A stretch of DNA of 64,000 nt from Pegoplata infirma (GCA_963921195.1 OY992536.1:237310023-237374022), one strand, 5' to 3'. Positions 54,755 through 64,000 are shown, numbered from the stretch's first letter. Notes: generated by a model from the sequence alone, not told the origin. A program made the numbers and translations.

Positions 54755-56117
54755 TTATATTTAAACTGAAATAAAGATTACACAGTTCAAAACTCATTTT
54801 CCGGTTTGAGTTCTGATGTTCAATTTTAGTAGACTGATCTCCTTATTTCAAAACTGTTCTCCAAATTTTCCCATTACGTCTAGATTTTTAGTTACTCACG
54901 GTTGAAAATGCGACAAATGATGATTTTTGCATTATTTGAATGCCTGCACAGCAGCCATTCAGTGGAATACAAATCTGGTATAAAGGGCAAAAGTAGAATT
55001 TGTATATGGTCTCCAACCTAGAAAACTATTATGTTCAAATTACTGAGTTTGGTTGGGTCACACTTGCGTTTTAAAATGATACTGTTAAAATTACCTTTTT
55101 TGTAAAATTTACCTTTTTTTTATATTTTTCAAAGAAAAACTAAAAAAAAAAATAAATATTTTACAAATTTAAGTTTAATGTATTATTTTTTGTATAAACC
55201 GGATAATATCTTTAATGGGTTTAAAAATCTATAAGAAAGAATGAACTTTTGCCTAAATTTTGAGCTCATCACAGTAAAGATTGATCATCTGGTTTTTGTT
55301 TTAGAGCCGTTTAAAGAAGGTGCTTTTTCTAATTTTTTTCGCAGTGTTTTTTTAAAATACATATGTGGCCAATAATAGTGTAACAACTTCCAATTTTTTT
55401 GATCATATATTTGAGATCATAGTTCAATTCTACTATAACGCTTTATACAAGACTTTTATTCCACCCAGTGGCTGCTGTGCTGGTTTTCAAAAAAGCAAAA
55501 ATCGCGTTTTTTTCGCATTTTCAATTGCGAATAATAAAATTCTAGACGTGATGGAAAATTAAGAATCAGCGTGTCAAAATTTTTAAAAATTTTCTATAAA
55601 ACTTTAAGCCGGAGTCAAAACCTTAGATTTTATGAGCGGTGTTATTGTATAGTTTTTTGTCGTTTTTTATGCATTTTTTATTAACATATATTTTTAGGGG
55701 ACATGCCTAATTGCGACATTTCAGTCAGTATTTATTTGTTGGTTTTTCCGTTAGTATAAAAGTTTTATTTTGTTAAAAACTAATTGATAAGTAAATTAGA
55801 TCACAAAACTAAATTTCTCTGAAAAGTAACCGAAATATTTTTAGATGTTGGCTACAAGATTTTTTTTTCTATTTCCAAGAGAATTTTATGTAAAGGAAAC
55901 TATGAAGTTTTTATGAGTAGGTAATAAACTTAAGTTTGCAAATAGTTTTTTTTTTTTTTTTGCAAAATTTTACTAAATTGTGAAAAAATTTAAAAAATAT
56001 TTTGTCAGTTTAATTTGATTTAAATTTCGTAACTGAAGATCTTACTTGAATATTTGCCAGCAGTATAAAACCTGAAAAGAAAGAAACAAAAATTTCTTAA
56101 TCAATTCAAATTTTTTT
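54755..56117. other. 1.4 kb spacer
   Basis: No repeat recognised beyond homopolymers. A 65-codon frame at 55365-55562 lacks features. 55490-55540 has AAAATCGCGTTTTTTTCGCA. Confidence 0.4.
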
Positions 56118-57036
56118 TATACCCTCCACTCTAGTGATAGAGGGTATATATAAGTTTGTCATTCCGTTTGTAACACCTCGAAATATAGGTCTAGGACCCC
56201 ATAAAGTATATATATTCATGATCCTCGATCGATTTTAAGACGATCTAGCGATGTCCGTCCTTCCGTCCGTCCGTCCGTCTGTCCGTCTCTCTGTCTGTTG
56301 AAAACACGCTAACTTTTGAAAGACTTCACGGAGGCTCCTGAAGTTTGGCATATATGTTGGGCATTTACCTGGTCAGGTTGGTATTGCAATCCAGCGAAAT
56401 CGGTCCAATGGTTCAAAAGTTATGAGCAAAAGACTGAATTTCGGCAAGGGTTTTTCGTGAATTTATGAGATAAAAAGCACTATAACTTTCGCAAATCAAT
56501 TCTGAGGATGGTGAAGCTTGGCATATATATTTTCCGTTCCTCCAGCCTAGTTCGTGCTGAATTTCACCCAAATCGGTCCAGTCGTTCAAAAGTTATTAGC
56601 AAAACCGTGAATATCAGATTAGCTTCACCTTAAATTCACGTGGTGAAAGCCCGTTAAACCTGTTTTAAAACCATTGGTAAGTCACAAAAATATTTTAAAA
56701 CGTATTTTTGTCACTCAAAAATATTTTTATATCAAAACAAAAAAAAAATACACTCGAAAAAAATTTTACACTCAAAAAAAATTTTACACTTAAAAAAAAA
56801 ATTAGAAAATTTTTTTTTTAATGTAAAATTCGAAAAAAATTTTACACTCAAAAAAAAAAATAGTATTATATATTTTTTTTTCAAAAATAACTAAGAAAAA
56901 TTTTTTTTGCACAAAATAAAATATTTCTAATCATAACTGTTATTTTTTTCACGTTAGTAAATTTACTATCACTTAAAATGGGCATTGTGGAGGGTATTCA
57001 TAGATTCGGCTAAGTCGAATTTAACTTTTCTACTTG
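56118..57036 (+). mobile_element. Mini-me-like repeat, type 1, complete
   Basis: TATACCCTCCACTCTAGTGA hairpin, TAGCGATGTCCGTCC with (GTCY)n at 56253-56299, AAAGACTTCACGGAGGCTCC, AATCGGTCCAATGGTTCAAA, a TTTTACACTCAAAAAAAA run at 56750-56850, and the 3' end GGAGGGTATTCATAGATTCG, then CTAAGTCGAATTTAACTTTT and CTACTTG. About 80% like 28823-29962 but without the 183 bp duplication. Confidence 0.8.
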
Positions 57037-57228
57037 TTTTTTTTTTTTTAATTCAAACAAAACGTTGTGTCAGTATTGTGACACGACTTTTTCAAAGACA
57101 TGTTATTTTTTTTTAGTTACACAAAAAGAATTAAAAACGAATTTCAATCAAGAAAAACGCGTTTTCAATCAATTTTTTGATTGACTTTTCCGATGAAGAA
57201 AATTGTTATACTAAACACCAAATAAATA

Positions 57229-57693
57229 CAGTCAAAAAATAGTTCGTTATAAGCGAAGTTTGCTGTAAGCGGGGTATATTTTATATCAGCCTAGTTTTAT
57301 TTCCAAAAAAAAAAGAGTTTCAATTTTGTTTTATTTGACATTTTTTTAAAAGTAAAGTACTTATTGAAAAGAAAACATTAAAAACATAAATAAATTTTAT
57401 CAAAATTGTAATATTAACCAAAAATCTCTAACCTTTTGTGAGTTTGGTTAACCTAATTGCCGTAAATTTTAAAATATTTATGCGAGTTCGTTATAAAAAG
57501 CTAAATATACATCAAATTGTGTTCGTGAGACCATAATAAGTAGTTCGTTCTAACCGAGGATGCTTTATAACCGAGTTTGTTATAAAAGAAGTATTTTGTG
57601 TGAAAATTGCTGCCAAAACGTCGGGACTTTACAATTAGTTCTTTATAACCGAGAATTCGTTATAGCCGAGTTCGTTTTAACCGAGTTCGACTG
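57229..57693. mobile_element. 465 bp pogo-like MITE, TA duplication
   Basis: TA (57227-57228) then CAGTCAAAAAATAGTTCGTT; the right-end complement is CAGTCGAACTCGGTTAAAAC, then TA (57694-57695). GAGTTCGTTATAACCGAG-type units repeat at 57545-57690. CAGT-start ends with GTTATAACGAA text and TA duplication are typical of pogo/Tigger-type Tc1/mariner elements. No transposase. Confidence 0.75.
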
Positions 57694-57695
57694 TA

Positions 57696-59269
57696 GATAG
57701 TTAATTGAATATTTTTCCAATCAAATATTTTTCGATCAAAAATTTTATAAATATTTTATTTGAAGTCAATTAAAATAATAATTGATTAAGCGACTAAATT
57801 GTAAGTTTATGACAAAATTATGACAAATATTTTGGTTTGTCAATAATAAAACAAGAAAACCCTGATATTTTTGTGTATTTTTTTTTTAATTAATGTATTC
57901 AAAAAAATAAAGCGAAAATAAATCTGGTATGTTGAAAAATTGTGATTCGACAGTAAAAGAAAATATCATAAACATTGGTCAAAATAATGATTAATTCATT
58001 TTAAATTTGTTGATCAATAGATTTAATTTAAAATTTTTAAAAAATAACTTTTTCTGTATAGGTGCTTAGAGGATATAATTTGGTAAAAGTGGGTGCTTTC
58101 CTTTCAAGTTGAAGTAAGAGTCTAGGGCCAGAACCAGCTTATGTCTAGTTCCCTACCACAGAGTAGATCGTTAGTGTTTAACTTTATGAATTTTATGTAA
58201 CATTTGACAAATTGCATATTTTATAAAGATTTTTGTATTGCTAACAAACTAATATATGCAAATATATACTCATTCATGTTTCATTTTACAAATTCTTTTG
58301 CAAATACACAAACCAATTAAGAAATTTCTTTACGAATAGCAGCAGCAGTATATACAAAATCGTATTTAACAGTAATTCATACATACTTACATTGTACATA
58401 CATATAAACATTTACATTTACATATGTAGTATGTGCTTTGCAAAGTAGTTAAATGCAGTTGAATGTATGTTAAGGTTACTATTTAACAACTCAACTTAAA
58501 ATAAACAAGTACTTGCACTTGTCACCCCATTTGCTGTTCACAAGGAAGTTAATCCAAGTGATATACTATGATTTAAACGTGGCCAACATTTTTTGATCGA
58601 AAGTTTTTCAATAAAACTTTATGAAAACGTAGGAGTCAGCCTAGAAATGGATTTACATTTTTTGATTATTGAGGATCACAATAGATTGTTACAACGATAT
58701 ATATGATCCATAATGGTGGATTGACAAGCTGCATTCGAAGTTCTTTTCAGTTTTTCAGAGTTGTATGGCATGAAATACCTTCCTTGTAAACAAAAAATAA
58801 CCAAGTGTGATCGTTGTGCAGCACATGCATTAATATGCATGTTTTCAACATTTCGTTTGTAATTCCTCTTTTGTTTTCATTTTGGAATACATGTGCTGCA
58901 ACATTCACTCGTGTATAAAAACAGTGAGTTTCAAGAAAATTAAAATTAAAAAAAAAAATATTTAAACCAAATTTAAAAAATAAAAAAATAATTCAATACT
59001 TTGATTGATGTGTTTTCAAAATAAAAGATGTGTTTTTCAGACGCGAAACCACGGAAGTAAGGGGGAAAGGAAAATTCACCACCAAACCGATTTCGGAATA
59101 AAAAAGCAATAATCAGGCAATGCTTCAGTATGGCAACACTTTAATTGCGCGTGTTGATAATTTTGAGTACAGTTGTTGCATCGCCATCTGTTATTAATCT
59201 GATTTTGAAGCTGTGTTAGATAGATACTAGTTATAAATGGAAACTAATAAATATTAGAAAAAAATTTTG
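57696..59269. other. 1.6 kb spacer, possible unique host sequence
   Basis: 58190-58520 has TACATACATATAAACATTTA and similar typical fly intergenic text. 58814-58831 (TTGTGCAGCACATGCATT) pairs with 58886-58903 in a hairpin of about 90 bases with a large loop. No gene seen. Confidence 0.45.
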
Positions 59270-59274
59270 TTCCG

Positions 59275-59332
59275 CCTGAGCTGAGAATCGAACCCAGGCT
59301 TGGTGGCTAGTAGTCCAACGCGTAGGCTCTGG
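59275..59332 (-). repeat. 3' part of a split tRNA-like unit
   Basis: Minus strand: CCAGAGCCTACGCGTTGGAC, TACTAGCCACC, then CTGGGTTCGATTCTCAG, an intact T arm with B box (5-bp stem, loop TTCGATT). It joins in sequence to 60473-60505 once the intervening DNA and one GCTCTGG copy are removed. Probably a tRNA-derived SINE or tRNA pseudogene. Confidence 0.6.
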
Positions 59333-59349
59333 TTAAGAGCCTATGGTTT

Positions 59350-59456
59350 TACTCGAGTAGCTCGAGTAATCGAGTAGCTCGTTACTCGAGCAGCTCGAGT
59401 AGCTCGTCAATTACTCGAGCAGCTCGAGTAGCTCAAGCTACTCGAGTAGTATTCTT
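59350..59456. repeat. CTCGAG palindrome cluster
   Basis: About nine CTCGAG or GCTCGAGTAGCTC palindromes in 107 bp, arranged as alternating ACTCGAGTAGCTCGAGTA, so the stretch can fold in many ways. It marks the left end of the inserted element; one more ACTCGAGTA lies at its right end. Confidence 0.85.
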
Positions 59457-59459
59457 AAT

Positions 59460-60260
59460 ATATATGTGATCATAATTGGAAAAAAATTATTTTATGTTTT
59501 CTTAAATTTTTTTTTACAAATTGACATTAAAGTCCAAAAGACGGCATATATTCATACATTGTGTGGAAATGGGCAGATCTTTTTCGAGTAGTAGTTCGCC
59601 AATGCCACATTTTTGGTAAAAATTAGTTGAAGTTTCGAGGAAGTGTTCTTATCATATATGCGATCATAATTGGTAAATAAATTTTTCGTATTTTCTTGAA
59701 ATTTTTTTCACAATTTGACATTAAAGTTCAAAGGAGGTCGGATTTTCATACATTTGCATAGAAACTCGCCGATCTTTTCCGAGTATTAGTGTGGCAAAGC
59801 CACTACGATAATCCTATTAATTTGATATTTAATATGTTTATTTTTTGGTACCAATTTTGAAAATCGGTATAATAGTTTTTGTTTTACAGGAGTTAAAAGA
59901 TAAAAACTGAGTGTTTTACTACTCAAAGAACTAATTTCTACTGATTTTCATAAATTTGTATGGAAAGCGTCCGATCTTTTTCGAGTAGTAGATCGCCAAT
60001 GCCACATTTTTTGTAGAAGTGAGTTGGAATTTCGAGGAAGAATTCTTATCGTATATACGATCATAATTGGTAAAAAATAAAGTCACGTTTTTTTGAAAAT
60101 ATTCTCATAATTTGACGTTAAAGTTCAAAGTAGCGCGGACTTTCATACATTTGTATGGAAACTCGCCGATCTTTTTCGAGTAGTAGTTTAGCAAAGCCAC
60201 TACGATAATCCTATTAATTTGATATTTATTACGTAAATTCTTTGGAACCATAGCATTCCA
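59460..60260 (+). repeat. 398 bp tandem duplication
   Basis: GATCTTTTTCGAGTAGTAG, then TCGCCAATGCCACATTTTT, at 59577 and 59973; CAAAGCCACTACGATAATCC at 59794 and 60194. Each unit also contains an internal half-repeat around CGATCTTTTYCGAGTA. Divergence about 12% by eye. Confidence 0.75.
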
Positions 60261-60306
60261 AAAATGTAAAAATTTTGAAAATAGCTATAATAGTTTTTGT
60301 TTTACA

Positions 60307-60454
60307 CACTCAAAAAATTATGTCATTAACTGTTTGTAGTTTATTTAAAAAGTTTTCCGTTTAGTCGTTTTTAAAAGAAAAAACATTTGTTTGATGTTCA
60401 GTTTTTATTAATGACTACTTCAGTCCTTTGTCATTTATTTTTGTTCTGTAAGTA
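60307..60454 (-). mobile_element. End fragment of family A TIR element
   Basis: CACTCAAAAAATTATGTCAT, TAACTGTTTGTAGTTTATTT, CGTTTAGTCGTTTTTAAAAG and ATGACTACTTCAGTCCTTTG are the reverse complement of 6300-6476. It has the right end missing from the 22.8 kb copy. The rest of the element is deleted. Confidence 0.7.
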
Positions 60455-60472
60455 CTACTCGAGTATTAGGGA

Positions 60473-60505
60473 GCTCTGGCGCTAACCACTAAGCACAGCA
60501 CCCTC
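60473..60505 (-). repeat. 5' part of the split tRNA-like unit
   Basis: Minus strand: GTGCTGTGCTTAGTGGTTAG, then CGCCAGAGC, resembling a tRNA 5' side with A box (TTAGTGGTTAGCGC). It continues into 59275-59332 across the insertion. Confidence 0.55.
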
Positions 60506-60559
60506 AAAATTCTCAATAGAGCCATTTACAGATTCCATTCATCAGATCGAAAGTATTCG

Positions 60560-60745
60560 TGTAGGTGTTTCATAATTTATACTTTATAATTTATTTACTT
60601 AATAATTTAAAATTTTGATTGCCTTTGATTTGTATTTTTGAATGTTGTTAAAAAAATTGATTCATTCGATTTTGTGATTTTGAATAAATAAATTTATATT
60701 TCCAATTTTTATAAAATAAATATTTTTATTGCGGCATCCACTACA
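60560..60745 (+). repeat. 5' LTR
   Basis: TGTAGGTGTTTCATAATTTA to GGCATCCACTACA: LTR ends are the perfect short inverted repeat TGTAG/CTACA. It matches the 3' LTR except for a 10-base gap and one substitution. TTCG precedes it (60556-60559). A possible primer binding site, TGGCGATCTTTG, starts at 60749. Confidence 0.9.
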
Positions 60746-61236
60746 AATTGGCGATCTTTGTGCAAATAATTTGTATACGAATGATAATCTATACATCGTG
60801 CTAAATATATCATATCATTGGAGTTAATCTACATATAAATCGTTTTAGAAAGTGCCCTGCAACAATTTCAAATATCTTCGCAATACAGCATTTGTAATTT
60901 ACATTCTTAAATATAAAACCAGAAGTACGTTTGTAATCTTATTGTAAGCTGAATTTAAAAACAAATCAAGAACACAATTGACGAAATTTCAAAATTTTGT
61001 GGATCTAGTATTTTAAATTGTCACAACCAAGAAATTAAGAAATTGATCCTGAATATATCATCAAACTTTAATCTTAAAAAAACAAGATAATTGGTTATCA
61101 ATACTAATAAACAACTTACTACAATCAAGAACTTCAAGAGTTGTAAGGATTTTAGAGAAGCAAGTAATAGCGATTTGTTGTGAAATTTTATTATTATAAA
61201 TACACGTTAACAATTGTTTTAATTTTAAATCTTTGT

Positions 61237-61312
61237 TTCGTTATTTGTCTTCGTTATTTGTTTTCGTTATTTGATTTCGTTATTTATTTGCGTTATTTGT
61301 TTTTATTAGTTG
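61237..61312 (+). repeat. CGTTATTTG minisatellite in the leader
   Basis: CGTTATTTGTYTT repeats about six times upstream of the likely Gag start. Its translation gives a hydrophobic Leu/Phe-rich peptide that mimics membrane segments in the longest frame, an artefact of the repeat. Confidence 0.8.
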
Positions 61313-61350
61313 TTTGTGTTCTTATTGTAAACCCTTTCTTTGGAAGTAGC

Positions 61351-62133
61351 ATGCTATTACGCTCAGCTACACGAACAAATACAACAACATTAACACAAGT
61401 TAGAAACACAATGACAACCCCTTTAAATTCAGACAATATGATGGCACATTTATCATCACAGCCAGGAACTAAATCATCAAATAGTTGTACTGTTACTTCT
61501 AATTCTACTTCTAATAATGAGATTAGTGCCACCTGTGTTAAACTTCCCCAATTTTGGACAAGTTGTCCCGATGCATGGTTTGTTCATGCTGAAATGCAAT
61601 TTGCAACAAAAGGAATAACTACAGACAGAACAAAGTACGAGCATGTGGTTGCGGCTTTACCACAAGATGTTATAATGACAGTACTAGATATTATTAAGAA
61701 CCCTCCTCCAGGTGACCGATACGATAATTTGAAAAACATTTTGGTGGAACGTCATTCGTTAAGTGAAAACAGTAAGTTAGATAAAATTTTATCAGATTCC
61801 ACAATAGGAGACCGTAGACCATCGGAATTCTATCGATCTTTGGCTTTATTAGCAGGTTCAAACTTTAGTACAGATTTGTGTAAGAAAATCTGGTTAAGAA
61901 AATTACCAAAAACTCTAAATGTGGCTTTAACAAGTGCCAACTTGACAGAAGTTAATGCTTTAATAAAGTTAGCTGATGATCTTTGGGAATTATTGCACAC
62001 TAGTGAAGTTGCTTCCACTTCTGTATCGGTACCTGAAAACTCTTCCAATCTTGGAAAAGTTGTAGAAAATTTAGTCAAAGCTACTACAAACATTTGTGAG
62101 AGTTTTAGAGCGTTATCTTTAGGAGTATTGTAG
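61351..62133 (+). CDS. Gag-like protein of LTR element
   Basis: Structural Gag polyprotein, expected to bind retrotransposon RNA and assemble particles in the cytoplasm. The longest frame opens at 61180 (317 codons), but its first 57 codons are translated minisatellite, so I prefer ATG at 61351 (260 codons). Residues about 64-205 from this start form the Gag core: VKLPQFWTSCPDAWFVHAEM, then KYEHVVAALPQDV and YDNLKNILVERHSLSEN, GDRRPSEFYRSLALLAGS and LWLRKLP-like sequence (here IWLRKLP). This pattern is that of Ty3/gypsy Gag of the CsRn1/Kabuki kind, from memory. No CCHC knuckle; the frame stops at TAG formed by the LTR start. The host cell gene hypothesis is less likely because the LTRs and target duplication are intact. 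Confidence 0.8.
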   Translation: MLLRSATRTNTTTLTQVRNTMTTPLNSDNMMAHLSSQPGTKSSNSCTVTSNSTSNNEISATCVKLPQFWTSCPDAWFVHAEMQFATKGITTDRTKYEHVVAALPQDVIMTVLDIIKNPPPGDRYDNLKNILVERHSLSENSKLDKILSDSTIGDRRPSEFYRSLALLAGSNFSTDLCKKIWLRKLPKTLNVALTSANLTEVNALIKLADDLWELLHTSEVASTSVSVPENSSNLGKVVENLVKATTNICESFRALSLGVL

Positions 62134-62324
62134 GTGTTTCATAATTTATACTTTATAATTTATTTACTTAATAATTTAAAATTTTGATTGCCTTTGATTT
62201 TATGAAATTTGTATTTTTGAATGTTGTTAAAAAAATTGATTCATTCGATTTTGTGATTTTGAATAAATAAATTGATATTTCCAATTTTTATAAAATAAAT
62301 ATTTTTATTGCGGCATCCACTACA
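62129..62324 (+). repeat. 3' LTR
   Basis: Same as the 5' LTR with an extra TTATGAAATT-type 10-base insertion and TTGATATT for TTTATATT. It begins two bases before the Gag stop codon, so TAG of the coding frame is part of the LTR. No clear polypurine tract precedes it. Confidence 0.9.
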
Positions 62325-62459
62325 TTCGAAAAACTTCATTCACAATTTTCGTTTTTAAAAAAAGGCATAAAAAAAGCACAATCTGTGTACCTTTAGGCAG
62401 CTGTATTTTTTTAACTACCAAGATAGAGTAAAAGGAAATGAATTGAAATAATAAAATCA
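62325..62459. other. Short spacer
   Basis: AT-rich, nothing recognised. Confidence 0.4.
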
Positions 62460-63905
62460 TTTTTCTATTGGGAAAGTCTTGGAATCTTTACAATTTCCTA
62501 TAGGAAAATTCTCCAAATTTTTCTTTTGGAAAAGGAAAGTAATACAATTTTTCTATAGAAAAATCTACAAATTTTTCTATAGAAAATCAAAAAAAAATCT
62601 ATATTAAAATCTAAGATTTTTTCTAAAGACAAATCTAACAAGGAAAGTATTCCAACCGTTACAAACCGATTTGTCTGAAACTTAAAATATATATAAAAGA
62701 AACGATTTAAAGGTTTGGGTGTCTCCGCTTGTCGGTCATTTTCGTTACCCCCTTATGAAACAACGTGGATCTTCGGAAAAATTCCTATAACTCCACAACT
62801 AAGAGAAATATCATCTAGTGCAAACAAATTTGAACTTTTTTTACATAAAAACATTTCTCAGAATATGAAAAATGTTTCAGAAAAAGATACTTTTTTGTTA
62901 AAAAAGCCTGCAAAATTTTCCAGAGGAAAAGTCTGTGAATTTGTCTATACGAAAAATTTGATAATTTTTCTAAAGGAAAGATCAGAGAATCTTCTTTAGA
63001 AAAAATTTTAAAATTTTTGTATAGAAAAAATTTATCAAAATCGGAGTATTTTTCAATAAAAAAAATATTATTAGGAATCTAAGAATTTTTTTAAGTAAAT
63101 AAAAAATGTCTCAGCACAAGATACTTTTTCTATAGGAAAAATGCCTCAGAATATGTAACTTTTTCTTTTTAAAAAATTTCTTTAAATATTGACTAAGGGG
63201 AAAATTCAGAATCAAAGAATTTTACGTTATAAAAAATGTCTCAAAATCTGAAAGCTTTACTGTAGGAAATATGTCTCAGAATCGAATATTTTTTGTATAG
63301 AAAAAAGGTTTTAGAGTCTGAAATTTTTTTCTGTAGAAAAATTTTTCAGAAAATGTCTCAGAAAATTTTTCGGAATTTTAGAATTTTTCTAACAAAAAAA
63401 TATCTCAGAAAATGAAATAATTTCTTTAGAAAAAATGTTGCAGAATCTAGAAAACGGCCTTAAAAATTTCTAAAAGCATTAAGGTAGAAAATTTTGATAA
63501 TCTCAGGTAGATATCTATAGAAAAGTGTTTCAGACTAGATAGATCTCTTTAGAAAAGTGTTTTGGTGAAGGAAGAGCGTTTCAAAATCTCTTTTTGTGTA
63601 AAAAAAATATCTCAAAATCAAAGGAGTAAGAAAAAAAAAATTTCAGTACGGCAAATTTTTCAAAGTTTTATAATTTTTCGGTGGCAAAAATGGCTCAGTA
63701 TCTGAGAATTTTTCTAACTGTAAGTGTATGGGAATCTAAGACTGTGCCTATTGCAAGAATTTCACAAATACCTCTGAGTTTTTCACAGAATCTTAAAATT
63801 TTTCTTTAAGCAAATGTCTCGGATAAGACACGTCTCAAATCTGATTTTTTTTTTTTGTTAAAAAATTATTTCAGAACTTTGCGACTTTTACAAGCAGAAA
63901 AATTA
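62460..63905 (+). repeat. Degenerate minisatellite, same unit as at 7 kb
   Basis: About forty diverged units reading AAAAATGTCTCAGAATCTGA, then GACTTTTTCTATAG. More ordered in 63080-63440. A 94-codon frame at 62715-62999 is derived from the repeat. Orientation is the same as in 6985-7600, 55 kb away. Confidence 0.75.
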
Positions 63906-63929
63906 AACTTTTTTATGGTAAATTTTTTT

Positions 63930-64000
63930 ATAGTGATAGAGGGTATACATAAGTTTGTCATTCCGTTTGTAGCACCTCAAAATATTGGTCTAAGACCCCA
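63930..64000 (+). mobile_element. 5' end of mini-me-like repeat (type 1), cut by window edge
   Basis: TAGTGATAGAGGGTATACAT, AAGTTTGTCATTCCGTTTGT and AATATTGGTCTAAGACCCCA match the starts at 28823 and 56118. The first half of the 5' hairpin is lost. The GTCY block would lie just beyond the window. Confidence 0.75.

Larger units (their letters stand above)
59333..60472. mobile_element. 1.14 kb insertion in the tRNA-like unit
   Basis: Flanked by GCTCTGG (59326-59332 and 60473-60479). Ends carry ACTCGAGTAG (left, near 59351; right, near 60456). It contains the CTCGAG cluster, a 398 bp tandem duplication and, at its right, a fragment of family A. TIRs are weak, so superfamily is unknown; an 8-bp duplication with one mismatch (GGCTCTGG/AGCTCTGG) would suit a hAT. 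Confidence 0.5.
60560..62324 (+). mobile_element. Gag-only Ty3/gypsy-like LTR element, 1765 bp
   Basis: Two short LTRs (186 and 196 bp) and a 4-bp target duplication, TTCG (60556-60559 and 62325-62328), define a complete insertion. The interior carries only a Gag frame; there is no protease, reverse transcriptase, RNase H or integrase, and the frame stops inside the 3' LTR. It must be mobilised by a related full element. Near-identical LTRs argue for recent insertion. Confidence 0.88.

Noticed and set aside
61180..61350. N-terminal membrane-like extension of the Gag frame
   Set aside because: It is the translation of a CGTTATTTG minisatellite; the downstream ATG at 61351 gives a normal Gag-like start.
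62715..62999. 94-codon plus-strand frame
   Set aside because: Falls in the degenerate minisatellite and reflects its unit.

Overview
This 64 kb window is very AT-rich and looks like a repeat-packed intergenic or intronic stretch from a higher dipteran, probably a large fly genome. The main clue is a set of repeats with a (GTCY)n block and hairpin ends, resembling the mini-me/DINE-1 class described from flies. Non-LTR retrotransposons and hAT, Tc1/mariner and pogo-type ends support an insect. I found no convincing host protein-coding exon, no rRNA, no intact tRNA gene and no CRISPR array. Species and family cannot be fixed from the sequence.

Layout. 1-5.5 kb: a non-LTR 3' end with an (AACCT)5 tail, hAT-end fragments, and an 820 bp foldback. 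5.7-6.5 kb and 22.8-23.6 kb: two copies of a TIR element with an internal tRNA-like block. 7-10 kb: a degenerate minisatellite, a hAT element (8-bp target duplication) nested in a second TIR element, and a 266 bp palindrome. 11.6-14 kb: a 1.6 kb hAT element nested in a long-TIR element ending in CACTGTG. 14.5-20.2 kb: foldbacks and MITEs. 24-28.6 kb: motif-iterated MITEs. 28.8-33 kb: two mini-me-like elements and an inverted pair of MITEs. 36.9-40.3 kb: one dead non-LTR element split by another. 40.8-42.0 kb: a 1.2 kb near-perfect hairpin flanked by 8-bp direct repeats. 43.5-54.8 kb: further nested elements and a 275 bp tandem duplication. 56-57.7 kb: a mini-me-like element and a pogo-like MITE. 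59.3-60.5 kb: a tRNA-like unit apparently split by an insertion. 60.56-62.32 kb: a compact LTR element with near-identical LTRs and only a Gag reading frame. 62.5-63.9 kb: a second minisatellite like the one at 7 kb.

How it fits together. The only credible protein-coding frame is the Gag of the small LTR element. Everything else is dead or non-autonomous and would need enzymes supplied elsewhere. The most unusual theme is that many TIR elements share an outer end near CACTCAAAAAATTATG and a TA (or TG) target pair, yet are filled with different short palindromes repeated many times. Several large hairpins could be sources of small RNA. All homology statements come from reading the sequence, not from database searches.
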